DNA of 64,000 nucleotides from Sepiola atlantica (GCA_963556195.1 OY744523.1:71653288-71717287), one strand, 5' to 3'. Numbered from the stretch's first letter, positions 1 through 12,364 are shown. The notes: generated by a model from the letters alone, not told the origin. Numbers and translations: made by a program.

Positions 1-194
1 ATATATATACATTTTCCTCCCTCCTTCTTTTGACTTTTAAGATACGACACGAGCGTGTGACAGAATAAATTCATCATTTTTCTTAAACCGTGTTGCGTGA
101 ATTAATTCAATAGATTTTTTTGCTTTGTTTAATTTTGTTCACTTCGAACAAGGCATATCGCCAATGAAGCGTGAATTACTACTGTGATAGGAGT

Positions 195-440
195 CAGATT
201 TTAAGAGGCAACATGGGTGGAGAGTTTAGCAGCAAGACGTTTGTTCATATTACATTTACATTTCTGCATGGTGGTATGGTTGGGGAAACAAGGAGCAGAG
301 AAGGAATTTCAAAAGCAAGCTGTCCTAGGAAATAAGCAATTAGAGCATAAAGTGTTTCGGTATTTACGGACATCTACAGTGAAGCGTTGTGATTTTGCAG
401 CTAGTTGGATGAGTCTGGATATTTACCTTTGGGGTACAGT
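195..440 (-). pseudogene. LINE ORF2 C-terminal fragment (3' end relic)
   Basis: Read on the minus strand, this stretch encodes the end of a non-LTR retrotransposon polyprotein. It contains a stretch like RFTVDVRKYRNTLCSN, then FPRTACF, NSFSAP, and a final MQKCKCNMNKRLAA-type segment ending in a stop. The same ending (LWNSLPA, then MQRFKCNINKYL) recurs in the copies near 11.3 and 13.5 kb, so they form one family. Stops and substitutions (the W of LWNSLP is a stop here) show it is dead. The family resembles jockey/CR1/Rex-type LINEs; the exact clade cannot be fixed by eye. Confidence 0.6.
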
Positions 441-479
441 TGAAACAAGTTTATTGGAGCACACTATTTTTTAGCTAAC

Positions 480-1330
480 ATAATTGGTTTCTGTCCTTGG
501 AGGATGAAAACACACACAAGGGCGCGCATGTCGATTCCATCCAGCAAGAAAGCTCTTTTAGTTGATTCAAATATTAATTATTAAATGTATTTTGTAATTA
601 AACGATAACATATGTTGACTTTCATCTCGCCCCTAACACAATATAGCAGTTCTTGCTAAACGCCATTTTTAGTTAAGGAAACTGTGCCATAATTTAGTAA
701 ATCAATTTCTTCCATGGATAATCGAATGCTTTGTCAGGTTTCCAATCCAACTGAAAAAAGTATTACGTACTACCTGACCTTTGAACTAGTTAAAACTGCA
801 GTATCTGTTCATTCTTTGGTTAAAGTAACGAAATCCTTCTGAATTGAGACAATTTGTTTTTTCGCATTCAGCTAGATGTTTTAGACATTAAAAACCGACC
901 TCTCTCGTACTTAGACTTTGAAAAGAAGTAAATATAGATATCATCACCCCAGATGAAGAGGAGAGAGGGAACCGACTAAAACATATGTCCTAATCAAGAA
1001 ACTATGTTATAGTAGGTATATATTTGTCTTTGTTTACTTCATTGACGAATTATCTCCCTTTTATTCGATCTCTTTTAACATTGTTTAATATTTGTGTTAT
1101 TCTTCCATAGCTGTTTATTCAAAGGTGCTTTTATAACTCCCTGTAAATTGTTTTTACTCTTTTCGTCTTTATTTTCATTTTTATCATCGCATAATTCATT
1201 TTCAGATTTATTGGGGTTGCATTTGATGTCCAACGTAATTATCCCCCTTTGTTGTTGTGTATTGTTTTCTCTTCTCTGTCGTCTTTACCAGCTTAAGTTT
1301 CTCCTAGAATAATATTTGTTTGTTCATATT
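480..1330. other. AT-rich stretch without recognised feature
   Basis: No homology, terminal repeats or RNA gene recognised. Short open frames here are AT-rich and low in complexity. Confidence 0.5.
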
Positions 1331-2580
1331 TTATATGATAAAAATAGGATGAGAAACTGAATAACAAAAACCTGTATGTTTTAGACAAGAGGTAGAGATA
1401 ATGTACGAATGAAAGACAATTATGAATGGAAGAAAAACAAAAATAGCAGGAAAGGCGACATAGTGAAAAGAAAGAAAAATAAGAAAAATGAATATATTAA
1501 AGAGATTATTAAGAAATAATGAAGTAGCTAATGAAGTAGGGAAGGAAGGGAGAAAAAGAATAAAATAAGACAGAACAAATGAAAAGGAAAGGATAGACAA
1601 ATGATAGAACAAATAAATAGGGAATAAATTGCTTAGGAACAAATAAAGAAGAAAAACATGAAAACAAAAGTAAATACGATCGGAAATAAAAAAAAAGTTA
1701 AAGTATGAAACAAATGACAATAAGAAAAAAATTAACGCAAAAAAGAAAAGGAGAAAAAACACTAGAATGAGCGTTAAATGTTAAAGGAAACTAATAGAGA
1801 AAGAAAGACTAATGCAATGAGAAAAAGGGACGAAATTAAAAAGAAAGGGAAGAAAAGACAGAAGGAAGAGACGACAAAAGAATGTAAAAATAAAAATAAA
1901 ATAAAATACAGATAGAAAGAAAAGGAAAAAGAGAGAACCCTAGACAGTAAGCAAAAAAGATAAGTAAAAAGATAAAACAAGTGTAAAAAGTAAAAGAAAA
2001 GAAAGTAAAACCAAAATAAAAAGAGAAAAATAAAATGCGTGTGGAAAGAAAAAAAAAACAAAAAGCATAAAGAAAGGAAATAATAAAGAAAGGCTAATAA
2101 GGAAAAGAATAAAGAGACAAAGGGGAATTAAAAAGAGAAAACAAAAGAAAAAAAAGAATGAAAAAAGAAAAGGATGAATAATGACGTGCGTAAAAAGGAA
2201 AAAAAACGAAAGAAAGAAAAATAAGCGGGAGGAGAAAAGAAAGGGACAGAGAAAAAACGGACGAAAAAGAAAAAGAGAAAAAAGAAACGCGGAAAATAAG
2301 ATCAGAAAAAATAAGGGGAAATATAGAACAAGTGTAAAAAGAAAAGGAGAAGAAAGAAAGAAAGAAAGGCAGAACGAAAGAAAAAGAGAAAAATCAAAAA
2401 AATTACCAGAGTTAAAAGAAAAGGTGAAAAACGAAAAAAAAGAAAAAATAATTAGAACAAATAACTAAAAAGTTGAAAGAAAACGAATAATAAAATAGAA
2501 AAATAAAAAACGATGCACAATAAATAAAAAAGAAAGAATAGATTCACGTGAAAAAAAGAAAAGCGATGAAAAAGACGCGA
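1331..2580 (+). repeat. Polypurine tract (GAAA-rich), about 1.25 kb
   Basis: The plus strand is almost entirely A and G, in runs such as AAAGAAAG and GAGAAAAA, with few pyrimidines. Open frames across it translate to K/R/E-rich or F/L/S-rich strings and are compositional artefacts. Such homopurine tracts can adopt triplex structures; nothing coding is seen. Confidence 0.85.
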
Positions 2581-3060
2581 TAACAGACGTAGGAAAAATT
2601 GTTCTAACGACTTGAGCAGACAACCATTTCCCATTTTAGCGTTGACGGTAGACGCGCTAAAGATAATTGCGAGCAAATAAACGCGGTTACAGATACGAAC
2701 CCGTGTTTCCTTCTCCTTCTAATCCCCTAAATAAATGATGAATAAAGGAAAATGAAAACACATCCGACAGTGACATTATCAATGTGGAAATGGCGAGATA
2801 ATATGAAGTCACTTGTCACTGTCACTAATTTGCTAAACACAAATTAAATAAAATACGAAAAGAACGCACTAAAGAGAGTCAAGAAGCTAAAACCATAAAA
2901 TTGATATTTTTTTATTTAAATGATCAAATTAGAAAGAAACTTCAATTTGCTCTGTTTGCTTATGAATTAAATTGATTTTTAAGTGTGAACAAGCATATCT
3001 ATAAGAGGCTATGTCGGTCGGGCGGTTTGTTACGCTTCTTTCATCTATTATATAAAGGAG

Positions 3061-3102
3061 AAATGTATGTATGTATGTATGTATGTATGTATGTATGTAT
3101 GA
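3061..3102. repeat. (ATGT)n microsatellite
   Basis: Perfect tetranucleotide array of about ten units, immediately before the first (inverted) unit of the tandem repeat that follows. Confidence 0.95.
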
Positions 3103-3607
3103 TAATCAGGATTCCACCGCTACGAAAATTCAGGACTTTAATGCATGTTTACTGAACATTCTACACAATTTATACGATTGAAATAAACACAACGAAAACA
3201 AAAAAATCATGTGGTATTCGATACATGTTTGTTTCAACAGTATTAATTATGTAAAAGTTCAGTAAATATGCATTGCAGTCTTGTCTTTTCGAAGCGGTGG
3301 ATCCTGATTATTATTTTTTAAAAACAAACAAAGCCACACCAAAAAAAAAAAAAATTATTTTGTATTGGATACGCGTTTGTTTCAACAATATTAATTGTGT
3401 AGAATATTCAGTAAATATATATTACAATCTTGTCTTTTCGAATCGATGGAATCCTGATTATTATTTAAAGAAAAACCAAACCAAACCAAACCAAACAAAA
3501 TTATTTTGTATAGGATACGCATTTGTTTACACCATATTAATATGTATAATGTTCAGTAAATAGGAATTATAGTCCTGACTTTTCGAAGGGGGCGATCCTG
3601 ATTATTA

Positions 3608-3610
<3 letters not shown>
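3099..3610. repeat. Tandem repeat of about 150 bp: one inverted plus three direct units
   Basis: Three direct units begin near 3208, 3354 and 3501. Each runs through GTTTGTTTCAACA-like, AGTAAATA and CTTTTCGAA to TCCTGATTATTA, and the first two are followed by an A-rich linker. A further copy in inverted orientation lies at 3099-3175 (starts TGATAATCAGGATTCC). A-rich linkers between units suggest serial insertion of a short retroposon. Identity unknown. Confidence 0.8.

Positions 3611-3655
<45 letters not shown>
3611..3655. repeat. (TA)n microsatellite
   Basis: About 45 bp of alternating TA directly after the last unit of the 150-bp repeat. Confidence 0.97.
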
Positions 3656-3658
<3 letters not shown>

Positions 3659-3798
3659 CGGGGCGTAAGAATTATTGGTATAGTATCCAGGCGCGATGCT
3701 ACTCTACTCGGCGAGATGAACTCGTAGACGTTGTTAGATCATCAATCTACGAGACGGAAACTCCGATATAAAATCTGCGCTCTACATCTTCTCTCAGA

Positions 3799-4155
3799 GA
3801 TCAAAGTGTAGTATCTGTTCCGATGGATACTGCACCCTATAGACTGGTATTGTCTTGGTCTTCGGGGCTTGATTTACGCCGGTCTATGGGATTGTCCTGT
3901 GCAGTTCTAGGAGGTCCACCCTCCCAGGCTTTGCCTCCCCTCTTTGGAGAGGAGTAAGTTAATTGCTTACTGCTTGAGGCGCCCCTACCGGGGAATGCCG
4001 ACGGGGCTGCCCAGGCAATTTTTGATGGTCAGAGTGCTCACCTCTCGGGCGCTGGCTTTTCAACCCCCACTTTCCGACCCGAGCTTGGGTCACATCTTAC
4101 TTGTGGGAGTAGGATAAAAACTGGCCTTGTGCCTAACTCCTGGAGAGGAGTAAAT
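3799..4155 (+). mobile_element. U2-headed SINE, copy A
   Basis: The start matches the 5' part of U2 snRNA (GATCAAAGTGTAGTATCTGT, the branch-site-proximal region), but the U2 body does not follow. Instead there is a unique body: a hairpin-like ACTGGTATTGTCTTGG...CCGGTCTATG segment, GGTCCACCCTCCCAGGC, and GGGGCTGCCCAGGCAATTTT. The 3' tail is GGCCTTGTGCCTAACTCC followed by TGGAGAGGAGTAAA. The copy at 47 kb matches almost along the whole length, which defines the element. SINEs with snRNA-derived heads are known (SINEU class); whether this family has been described cannot be told here. Confidence 0.85.
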
Positions 4156-4430
4156 TACTCTTCTCTCAGTTATCTTTCTTAGACTTGCCACTAAAACTGG
4201 AGTTTGTATAAGGAGAGGTGGCTCTGCGTATACTACAAACGCAAAGCGTCATTATCTTACATGTACAGACATCCCTACAAATTCCACGGCGATGAAGACC
4301 TTTAAAAATAAACCGGGCCTGCTTAACAATATGGGCGACCACAATCGGACATTGCAATCATTGTAGGGATCGCCTTCTTCTGTAAAAAAAAGTGGCAATA
4401 ATCATGTATGTGTGTATGTATGTATGTATG
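4156..4430. other. Unassigned segment with short minus-strand open frame
   Basis: A 63-codon minus-strand frame (4166-4357) contains CXCXXC-like cysteines but no recognised domain. An (ATGT)n run lies at 4403-4431. Confidence 0.3.
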
Positions 4431-4431
4431 T

Positions 4432-4868
4432 TCAGCTAAAACTTGAAAAATACGCAACAAACTCCCACAAAAATGATATTCTTCTTTGCGTATCTTTGAA
4501 GCATGTTGTCAGCCAACAGCTTCACATATTTTTACACAGTCCTTTCCATTATTGTTGTACCTTGCAAGGTCTTTCAAGTAGCACCAGTTGGGCAATAAAT
4601 GGCAGACGAGACAGTGTTGCATCGTATAGCCCACCCTCTCCACATTCACAGATTATTAAGTCAGTTTTGTAGGCCCATCTATTCATAGCAACTTTTAATC
4701 GCCCCATTGCCGTTCTCATGCGATGAAGTGTTTTACCACTGAAGCCATGGGGCCTCTGAACAGAAAGAAAGGGCCTTAGAAGGAGGGATTTCTATGTTTG
4801 GCCATTCTCTAGTAGTCTGGTCCACGGTTGTAATCTGGTCTCTTCATCAGATGTTGTTAGGTGTTTTT
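4432..4868 (-). pseudogene. LINE ORF2 C-terminal relic (CxCG motif region)
   Basis: The minus strand translates to HRMRTAMGRLKVAMNRWAY followed by an ICECGE motif. This matches the arrangement near the end of many LINE polyproteins (a (N/H)R(L/M)RTGHGR-like helix, then a CDCG cysteine motif and a later C). Stops interrupt it downstream. There is no start and no RT domain nearby, so it is a 5'-truncated dead copy. The assignment rests on motif order only. Confidence 0.55.
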
Positions 4869-5067
4869 ATTATATAAAGGGCAGTTTTTTCCGTGTGTCT
4901 AGCAGATATATCCTTTTTTTCATTGCCTCAGACAGAATATAGACATATTTTTGTTATAATATTCATTGTTTTAGTGGTCACCAGAACAAAAATTAGTCAG
5001 GAGAAAAGGGCGACATTGCTAGGGATTGTTTAATCGACTGTTGGTGTGAAACTCGAACTAAAATATT

Positions 5068-5135
5068 CTTTCTACGCCTTCAGACTACGATAAAAGTGTA
5101 GTATATGTTCTATCTTAAGTCGGAGGAAGAGAAAA
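5068..5135 (+). mobile_element. U2-headed SINE fragment, head only
   Basis: CTACGCCTTCAGACTACGAT, then AAAAGTGTAGTATATGTTCT, aligns to the U2 5' end (CTCGGCCTTTTGGCTAAGAT, then CAAAGTGTAGTATCTGTTCT) with several changes. The body and tail of the family do not follow on this strand. Confidence 0.6.
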
Positions 5136-5294
5136 TATTTCTTGACTGGGGAGGAGCAGAGAGACAGCGGAGAGGTATAGCATGAAGGCGAGAGTGGGAA
5201 AAGTAAAGCGTGGAAGGAAGATAGGGATAGGAGGCGATGAGATAGTAAGATATATGGGGGGGAGAGGGGAAGGGGTTAGTATTTACTTCCTTCC

Positions 5295-5390
5295 AACCGC
5301 GAGAAAATCAGACACAAGGTCGAAAGGTGATGATTCAAAAGACAGCGCTCAAGATGCAGAGCACTCTGGCCTACAGGAGATTTAGATAGA
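5295..5390 (-). mobile_element. U2-SINE 3' tail fragment, inverted
   Basis: Minus strand reads CGACCTTGTGTCTGATTTTC, equivalent to the family tail GGCCTTGTGTCTAACTCC. The flank carries GCGCTC...GCACTCTGGCC, which parallels the copy at 6.6 kb. Convergent with the head fragment at 5068. Confidence 0.5.
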
Positions 5391-5699
5391 AAGGCATAGA
5401 TAAAGGTAGAAAGAGAGAGAGAAAGATAGAGATGGGTTTCAAAAGAAATACACATTCTAACTCTTTTAGTTTATTGTACATGCTCTCGGGCAACACCCGG
5501 TAGCAATGCTAGTCACATATATATAAAGCAATGAGGATTATTTGTGGATCTGTAAATAGTCGATAGACTCTAAAATCGAGCAAAGATGAAATATTTTGGG
5601 GGTACAGCAAGAACTGGCGTGTATTCGACTATATTCTAAAAGAAACAAAAATTTATTTCGAGTTGATATTCTAATCTTATATATGAAGTCGCTAGAACA

Positions 5700-5960
5700 G
5701 AGCTATAGAGGCATGATCTTAGAAGAGTTAGGAGATGTGAGGCCAGCAGTGGAAGGAGGGGAAAAAACATAGTCGGCAGCCGGCTTCAACAGAACTCTCG
5801 TAACTAGACACAACCTACATCTGTGACAACTTCAAAAGAGCCTGCCGATCCAGGATAGGCTCGCACAGTCACAACAGACGTTGCAATTCGGCAACGGACT
5901 TATCTGAGATAGATGGATGCCAACAAGATGTTTTTTATGGAAATCGCTCCAGATAAGGCA
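5700..5960 (+). pseudogene. LINE C-terminal zinc-finger relic
   Basis: Frame around 5815-5885 reads CDNFKRACRSRIGSHSHNRR followed by C. This fits the C-x2-C...CRSRIGL-x-SH-x-R-x-C finger found at the C-terminus of many animal LINE polyproteins. The first C-x-x-C is degenerate and upstream frames contain stops. No RT motif is close by. Another C2H2-like finger cannot be excluded, but CRSRIG is distinctive of the LINE version. Confidence 0.55.
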
Positions 5961-6587
5961 TGAATCCAGTTGATGTAAAGAGCTTAGATGAATACCACTT
6001 CATGGTCAAAAACTAGCCAATGATAAGGGTTATATAGATAGATTCCGACCCAGAAAATAGCAATTCTTCCCCCTTTGTCAGAAACATCGCTCATGGAATG
6101 TGAGGATTAAAGTACAGAATAAGAGAAGCGAGTGTCACGAGGCTGCCAAAAGTAAACCCAAAGTTCAATATGAAATAAAGCCTGATTTCCCCATCTTCAA
6201 TGACCGGAATCCCTGGTAACTGATACAGCATTTACCCTTGAAGCTTCTAAGAAATATTACATTCACAAGCGATCCTCAGTCGTATGTATATCCCGTTAGG
6301 GATATACATACGACGCTGTTTATTACAGTTTTTTTTTCATTTATTTTGCAAAGCGGTGTCGCCGCCGTACTACATAAAGTACCAAATATTCACGAATGGT
6401 CAACCATCTGCAACTCATTCTGTTTTGCTTATACATAAATTGATCTTTACTTGCTCCTCAAGCATATCTATAAGCGGTTGCGAAGGTCGGATGGTCTGTT
6501 ACGCTTCATTCATCTATAAAACTGAATGGCTGTGCGTAACTTCCTCTTCAAGAGGTTTGATACACGATCAAATTATGTCTATTTACC

Positions 6588-6825
6588 TCCTCTCCAGAAG
6601 GCTTGACACAAGGTCAGGTGTGGAAAGTCAATGCAGTAAGGTTAGCGCGCTCTGGCCGATAAAAAGGCCCGATCAGCCCCGTTGTTATGCCCCGGTAGGG
6701 CCGCCTCAGGCGATTAGCATTAAACAACACCTTTCTCGAATAAAGGGTAAAGCCCGAGAAGGATGACCGCCTGAGACTGAACAGAAAGACTGAACAGCCA
6801 GACGACAAGAATGTCACTGTCGTAT
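6588..6825 (-). mobile_element. U2-headed SINE family, tail and body copy
   Basis: On the minus strand the 3' end is ACCTTGTGTCAAGCCTTCTG followed by GAGAGGAGGTAAATA. The body includes CGCCTGAGGCGGCCCTACCG, followed by AACGGGGCTGATCGGGCC, parallel to copy A. The head is missing or unrecognisable beyond 6825. Confidence 0.6.
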
Positions 6826-6949
6826 TGATGTCGAGAGTGTATCACCAACAGGTAAGAACACACCTACTCAGCATGGGCCAGGTAAGTAATGTTTTGGTGT
6901 ATGTGTGTGCGTTTGTTTGATATTTGTGTGTACCCTATAGAAAAATGTT

Positions 6950-7660
6950 AGAAAATCTACATTAAATTCAAAAATGTATTCTTATCTAAAATATACCGGA
7001 AAAGACAATAGAAGTTTTCCTGAATCTCTAAGTTAACCCCTAAGGGAGCTATGGCGGCATAACCCCTATAAAACTTCAAATATATCCTTTTTTTATATAA
7101 AATTTAAATAATGCGCATAAAGTTTTCTGGAGAAAACAATGGAAGTGGTCCCGAATCTCTAACTGCCTTCCTAAGCTAAGGGAGCTCTCGGGACCGAACC
7201 CTCTTTAAAACTTCAAATAGATCTTATATGAATGAAATTTATATCATGTGTATTAAATTATCCGGTGACGACAATGGGGGTATTCCGAATGTCTAAACTA
7301 GCCTCATGTGCCGAATATCTACGGGCATCTAAGCGACAGAACTCCCTTAAAGCTTTAAATTCGTATATATCGATTTTAATTCAATTGTAACTATATGCAG
7401 AGAGTTTTTCAACATTTCAGATTCTTCCGACTATATTATTATGGGGGGAAGTAAAAACAAATCTCTATGTTACCATCTATGTGCCTAATATCTCTGTGCC
7501 TCCACCTCTAAGTGACCCATTAGGACAAAAAAACCTTTAAAACTTCAAAAGTATATCCGAATTTAACAGAATTTAAACTATATGTTTAAGACTATAATTC
7601 AGAGACTTTTCAACCACCTCAGCTTCTTCTGGTTATATTAGGGGGAGGACCAGGAAGAGG
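6950..7660 (+). repeat. Degenerate satellite, unit about 135 bp
   Basis: Recurring blocks are GACAATAGAAG / AACAATGGAAG / GACAATGGGGG (near 7003, 7135, 7270), CCGAATCTCTAA, CTAAGGGAGCT and AAAACTTCAAATATATC. A second sub-type (TTCAGATTCTTCCGACTATA) recurs near 7420 and 7615. A related inverted copy lies at 59.8 kb, so this is a dispersed family. Confidence 0.7.
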
Positions 7661-7904
7661 GGGGGGGCGGTAAAAATAAAGAAAGTAATATGGTGTTACT
7701 GGCTAGTGTAGACTAAATCTTAATACTAAAAAAAGTAACACTCGATAATTAGTTCTTGTTAATGGGATTGCAATATACTTGTGTTGAATTGATTTAAGTA
7801 GTTTATTTTTTTAAGCGATTTGTATAAGTTTAACGCAGTGCGTCTTTATATACGATGACCCCCTTAAAATAAAATCGTTAATAAAACTCAAAATCTTTTT
7901 TCAA

Positions 7905-8300
7905 AATCTAACCATATTTGGTAAAAATAAACATAGTCTCTGTCTGACTCGCCAACCAAGTTTATGTCATAAATTTCCATGAGTCCTTGTTTTATCGCCG
8001 TTCAATGGTGTGCGAATAAACTTTGGTACTCGTCTCATCAGCAGGAAGTGTGATCCTGAATCGGCTTCACACTCACCGTACCAAAATCTCTCAGGTTGTT
8101 ATCTGCAACAACATATATCCAACAATCTTCAGACTATTACTGATTTGAAGTGAACCATCACAGCCGAAATCGCATGCAAATGTGCTTGCAACTCAGAGTT
8201 GAAGTATTATCAAAAAAAGATTGTTGAAAATGCATGAGTGAAACTTGGTGGGCAAGTCAGGAATAGATAGAAGTTTATTTGTACCAAAGATGGTTGAATT
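7905..8300. mobile_element. MITE with imperfect TIRs of about 55 bp
   Basis: Left end (ATTTGGTAAAAATAAAC ... GACTCGCCAACCAAGTTT) is an imperfect reverse complement of the right end (AAACTTGGTGGGCAAGTC ... GTTTATTTGTACCAAA). No open frame inside. A relative with the same internal ordering (CCAAGTTT, AGTCCTTGTTTTATCGCCGT, TCATCAGCAGG) is at 26.7-27.1 kb. Confidence 0.7.
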
Positions 8301-8660
8301 AAAGAAAGCATAGAACATGTTATTAACAAGTAGTGGGTAGCACTTAATGTAGGTCACCCTGTATGTGTTTGTGTGCGTGGTAATATCCGCGAATTGTAAT
8401 GTGTTTGAGAGAAGCGACGTCTACGTGCGCTTTAAATGTTTTTAAAAAACCTAGATGTTTATCGGAAGCCATGCTCCTCTTAATTTCGAACGGTTTGCCC
8501 GGAAAACGTTTTTTTTTCTGGCAAGCCGAATCTAAATATTGTGCTTTGTTAAAGTAAATGAAGAAATGGAAATACTTCCGCAAACAAATTGAATGTTTTG
8601 TGTATAAGACAAAAAATGAAACATCATTCAACGAAGGGAAGTTGATTTTCGCTTTTCAAT
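8301..8660. other. No recognised feature
   Basis: Unique AT-rich sequence; a 95-codon minus-strand frame (8344-8631) shows no family resemblance. Confidence 0.4.
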
Positions 8661-8661
8661 G

Positions 8662-8663
<2 letters not shown>

Positions 8664-8737
<74 letters not shown>
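8664..8737. repeat. (TA)n microsatellite
   Basis: About 74 bp of perfect TA dinucleotides. Confidence 0.98.
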
Positions 8738-8739
<2 letters not shown>

Positions 8740-8740
<1 letters not shown>

Positions 8741-11165
8741 GGAAAGATGATGACTCAGCATACAGAATTACCCGCGACTCGCACTCAGGTATGACATCAT
8801 CAATAATCTTACAAAGTGGACAGTCGCAAAGCAGACATCTGAGGCAATTGCCTTATAGCAGAACTGTAGGATTGGGGTCTTGTAGTGTCGATGCGCAAAA
8901 AGATACTCGATGGTTTTTAGTCAAGTGGGAGCGAACCAGCAACCGGCAAATCAAACTTGATGAAGGGACGGGCACTTGCGCGCGTGAATACCGAAATGCT
9001 TTCTTCTCCACGGACAACCAAAAAGTCGGACGTACTACATTTTTTTTCCTGAATGCGTTTTTAAGAAGGGGTTCCATCATAACGACTGTAACATCATTAA
9101 CAAGCGGAGAATTACATCAACATTTGTATTTGTCATGAACTGTAGTCGTATGTGTTTTTCATAATTACAGAACAGCAGTATCCAACGAGGAATTATTTGA
9201 TAATATTAGTTGATGCCACTTCAAGAACATTAATATTCGTTAAACAATTAACCCTTACGAAGTTTCATCAAATTTGTAAAACGTGACACACCAAATATAC
9301 GTCAAGTAGGATGTCTCCTCACGACTTCTCCCCCCTACACTGTTTTTATGATTTGATCATGACAATCTCTACTATAGGGAAATGCTTCCTAATAATTAAC
9401 GCAACTATAGACTTCCTATCGAATGAATTCGTTTAATGATGTTGATTCAAGGTCGTTTATATAGAAATCTTCCGATATTTGGAGCTTTTCCTATCGGAAT
9501 CTTCTTTCCAAAAAAAGTACAACGCTGATTCATGAGGTTAAAATGTAAATATAGAAAAGTTATGTTAAAACAAAATCTAGTAACAATTTGTTTTCGTCAG
9601 GTGTTTTTTGTGTATAATATTGCGCTAAAACAACATTAATGAAACACGGATGTTTTCATTTTTTTTGTATCTCACCGATATATTATAAAAGAAACAATAC
9701 ACAATGGTAAACTTTGAGATGAATATATTTCCATTCCTCTGATAGGATTTTATGGATTCATAGGATCTGAATAGGGTATTCCTGTAAACAGTAAATTACT
9801 ACTCATCAGAAAGGTGTGATTTAATGGAATGGTTCAGAAATCACCGTAAAATGACGTAGCAATTTAAGTAAACATAATCAGTACTTACATACTAAATATA
9901 ATTATGAAACAATTTTAAATATTCGTCACTGTAAAAAACGCAACAGGAAGTGTGTCTTACCAAAGGAAGTACCGAACCGGAAAAAATACAGAATCGATGA
10001 AAACGATTGGAATTTCTTTTATTTTATTTTAATAACAGATACTGTAATCTACGGAAATCATTGGTTAGAAAGAATGAAATAGAGATGTGTTATATGCAAC
10101 GCGGTTTAGGTGTAATATCGATAATCCGATTGACATCTTTACATATTAAATAACGAAATTAAGTTTTTCAAAATGTTTTATGCTTCTATTATGTTTGAGA
10201 ATTTTCTTAAATATAAAACTAATCTTTCAAAATAAAAATTTGTTAATTTTTATAAGATAAATTGAAGCGGGGGAAAATTAAACGGATATGTTACAAAGCT
10301 TTTTGTAAGACAAAATATTAACTATTAAAGTAATTGTCATTAAAAACATGAGAATATGAAAACACTTGTTGGCATCGTTACGGCTGACCTATTTTCTACT
10401 TTACTTTTTTATTCAGTGTTTTTTACATTATTTAATAGGACAGTTTTCCTCGCATTTTTCTTCTTTTCTTCCTATTTTTACTTCTTTCTTCTTACGCTGC
10501 TGGCGCTACTACTACTAATAATAACAATAATATTAGGATTTCAACTACTACAACAAATCAAATAGACATTTTTAAAATATATGACCCGTTAGCTCCCTCA
10601 TTCAGCTCGAGAAAGATTATTTGAATCATGAAGATATGAGTTTGCAAAGCCGGTGTAATATAAAAAATCAAATTAGTCTCGCTAGATCCCCCTATCTGTC
10701 TGTCTCTCTCTCTTCTCTCTCTCTCTCTTTTTTCTTTCTCTCTCGGCTACGGGAGAAATTGGTGTACAACTGTTGTTATATTGCCTTTAAATTATAATAG
10801 CCTATGTCAATCCTATCCTTCTTTATTTGTTAATTTGTATTCACTTTTAAAGAACAGAATGAGAGAGAAAGAGACGGAAACAAGATTGATAAACGCCTTA
10901 TAAAATAGGTTGGTCAAATATTCATCAGTGAGAGAGAGTGAGACTAATAGACAGAAACATAGTAACAGATGGGGCACTAAATGAATTATTTGTAAATTAC
11001 GGCTAGTTAGAAGATTTAAAATGAAATTAAAATAAAAAGAAACCTTATCACAAATCTAAAGATTATCTTCGCATGTATGTTAGGTGATTAACATGCATAG
11101 AAACAAATGTTGATTAACTCAGCTGTAGTATAATATTAGATAGATGGCTGTAAGGTCTGCATTTA
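8740..11165. other. Unassigned AT-rich region
   Basis: 8740-9140 is slightly GC-richer with a 159-codon frame that begins inside the TA array and shows no known domain. A minus-strand GGTTGCTGGTTCGCTCCC near 8930 faintly resembles a pol III B box. 9140-11165 shows nothing recognisable apart from a CT-rich run at 10695-10745. Confidence 0.45.
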
Positions 11166-11168
11166 AAG

Positions 11169-11171
<3 letters not shown>

Positions 11172-11241
<70 letters not shown>
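11172..11241. repeat. (TA)n at LINE 3' end
   Basis: About 70 bp array directly joined to the LINE relic at 11242. The junction sequence TACACTTCAATTCACTCCAA is the same as at 13411. Confidence 0.98.
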
Positions 11242-11245
<4 letters not shown>

Positions 11246-11700
11246 TTCAATTCACTCCAAACAAAGCACACTACCACAAAGACGTAATGGGCTACTGTGG
11301 ATTAGGGGCCAGCTTTGTGGTGGCATCCTAAGTGGGGAGTTGAGTACCGAGATACTTGTTTATATTACATTTAAATCTCTGCATGTTGCTATAGTCGGGC
11401 GAATGTAGAGCAGGGAGGGAATTCCAAAGGTCAAGTGGTTTAAAGAAAATCAGCTATTAGAGTAGAAAGCCTTCCGGCATCTAGATACCTTTTCAGTGAA
11501 GGGGTGTAATTTTGCTGCTTGTCGGGTTTTTCGGGGGTATTTACGTTGAGAGGGGCACAAGTGCAGCAAGTTTCTCAAGATACATTCCGTTGAAGTACTT
11601 GTAAAATAAGCACAGGGATGCAACATTGCGCCGATGGGACGGGGTTTTGAGCTTAGATACAGACAAGCCGGAGACGGATAAATTAACTATTCGATCTACC
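11242..11700 (-). pseudogene. LINE ORF2 C-terminus plus 3' end
   Basis: Minus-strand translation gives SHRRNVASLCLFYKYFNG, then a frameshift, AAKLHPFTEKVSRCRKAFYS, then LWNSLPALHSPDYSNMQRFK and CNINKYL. The first block is nearly identical to the LINE at 46.3 kb, so this is the same family. The 3' UTR (GGAGTGAATTGAAGTGTA) ends directly in (TA)n. Strongly 5'-truncated, with internal frameshifts. Confidence 0.8.
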
Positions 11701-12364
11701 TATATGCTCCACCCTTTTATTAGTTACCCATTTTACTACGTATATCTACACTTGATACAAGACTATTATCTATCCAATAATGATCTCTAGCGTCTCTTGT
11801 AGAAGCTGCCAAGTATGGTCTCTCAATCTCGATGAATTCATTTCGTATGGCTTCGTTTATAGTCTCGTTCCAATTACGAAGCTGAACATTTTATTCTCGG
11901 GGCGTAAGTGCGCAGTTTAGAGGAGACTGCAAGAACTGCTGCACCACGGCACAAGAGACCAAATTTGCGAGCAGTTATAAACGATAAGCATCGAAAGGAA
12001 TCACTTTCCAGTTGCTCTGGCCAAATATCTTCGAGGTGGAATTAAAACCTGGAATCTTCTTACATGCGTCCTTGCGTCTTCATAGGAGATTCTCTCCGTA
12101 CACGTAATCTACATGCAAGATTTATAATAGGATGTATTTTATATATATATATATATCCACTGGCCAAAAGCTATTAGAGGATAAGGGTAATGAGATTGTC
12201 AGTCGGATGATGCACAATACTATGAGAGGATTAGAAACGATAGGTGCGGGGTAGAATCTCATTAATTAAGAGGACGTCTGGAAAAGTATTTGTTTACATT
12301 AGACTTTAAGATTACTATGTTGTAGTCAGCATGAAAGCAGTCCTGTGGTAATGTATTTCAGAGA
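11701..12364. other. No recognised feature
   Basis: Unique sequence with a short (TA)n at 12138-12156. Confidence 0.4.

Noticed and set aside
1331..2676. K/R/E-rich plus-strand and F/L/S-rich minus-strand open frames
   Set aside because: Produced by the polypurine tract; no domain, no start context, composition identical in all frames.
8659..9138. Long open frames starting in TA arrays, translating to (YI)n, here and at many other arrays (e.g. 24 kb, 30.7 kb, 43.7 kb, 56.7 kb)
   Set aside because: TA repeats have no stop in the TAT/ATA frames, so openness is an artefact of the microsatellite.
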